This document shows positions 49,532 through 49,619 of a DNA stretch of 49,619 bases, in pieces; within the stretch, counting starts at the first letter, position 1, and each line of letters opens with the position of its first letter. Position numbers and translations under genes: made by a program. Origin of the DNA: Deltaproteobacteria bacterium (GTDB lineage: Bacteria > Desulfobacterota > GWC2-55-46 > UBA9637); NCBI GenBank assembly GCA_016219285.1, contig JACRNJ010000009.1, positions 1 through 49,619 on the forward strand. The letters are read 5' to 3'. The notes under the pieces were generated by a model. The model was not told the DNA's origin. It ran no database searches and saw only the letters and a program-made list of their open reading frames with translations.

Positions 49532-49619
49532 ATGACAAAGCCTCATAAAATTGCATATGCACAGGAAGGGGCATGGAAGAAACTTTTAACAATATGCGGC
49601 ATTTTCTGCAATCTCCTCA
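49532..49619 (+). CDS. Start of an unknown gene at the right edge
   Basis: From an ATG at 49532, 29 codons are open to the window end: MTKPHKIAYAQEGAWKKLL, then ICGIFCNLL. The ribosome site is weak. Too short to classify. Confidence 0.4.
   Translation, partial: MTKPHKIAYAQEGAWKKLLTICGIFCNLL

Noticed and set aside
1-49619. tRNA, rRNA or CRISPR loci
   Set aside because: No cloverleaf with T-loop GGTTCGA-type sequence, no rRNA consensus and no regularly spaced repeats were seen by eye; a tRNAscan/Infernal run would be needed to exclude them fully.

Overview
The window looks like accessory DNA, probably a large plasmid, an integrative element or a jumbo-phage-like replicon, from a Gram-negative bacterium. 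The Gram-negative reading rests on a signal-peptide beta-barrel protein ending in Phe (15795-16442), strong AAGGAGG ribosome sites and sigma70-type promoters. A Nitrospirota/Desulfobacterota-like host is only a guess. No rRNA, tRNA, CRISPR array, capsid, terminase, integrase, relaxase or replication origin was recognised. Almost all genes lie on the + strand in compact blocks of small genes, each closed by a hairpin terminator with the next ribosome site close behind.

Left end (1-4.4 kb), mostly minus strand: the edge of an IS4-type transposase, two small membrane-protein genes with near-identical promoters, a Phd/PIN toxin-antitoxin pair, a PIN toxin fragment, and an IS200/IS605 element (tnpA+tnpB) that has lost most of its left end. 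From 4.4 to 10.1 kb there are three different Fic-domain proteins around an OB-fold/HD phosphohydrolase with an SSB-like C-terminal tail. A radical SAM gene (10.1-11.0 kb, minus) faces a two-repeat HTH/methyltransferase-like protein, followed by small unknown proteins, many cysteine-rich.

The core (15-50 kb) is a DNA replication, repair and nucleotide toolkit: CHC2 primase zinc finger, dNMP kinase, RadC-like JAB protein, class II ribonucleotide reductase (nrdJ), dUTPase, SSB, a sliding-clamp (DnaN) C-terminal remnant, a phiC31-gp3/RDF-like protein, SbcD/SbcC, a Ycf35-like/DUF2997-like/Ycf46-like AAA+ set, a SNF2-type helicase with zinc inserts, a WGR-domain ATP-dependent DNA ligase and a Hel308/Ski2-like helicase. 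Together these could make and balance dNTPs (kinase, NrdJ, Dut), coat and process DNA (SSB, SbcCD, helicases) and seal it (ligase).

The core carries several insertions: a RES-Xre toxin-antitoxin pair, a group II intron with its maturase (35398-37648), two miniature IS605 derivatives (17.5 and 23.5 kb) with identical inner ends, and a restriction-modification block that splits a zinc-ribbon gene and carries a 59-bp attC-like site, as an integron gene cassette would. Four genes are each broken by one base in a short homopolymer (about 17868, 18305, 34767 and 45430). This pattern suggests read errors, or very recent decay, more than functional loss.
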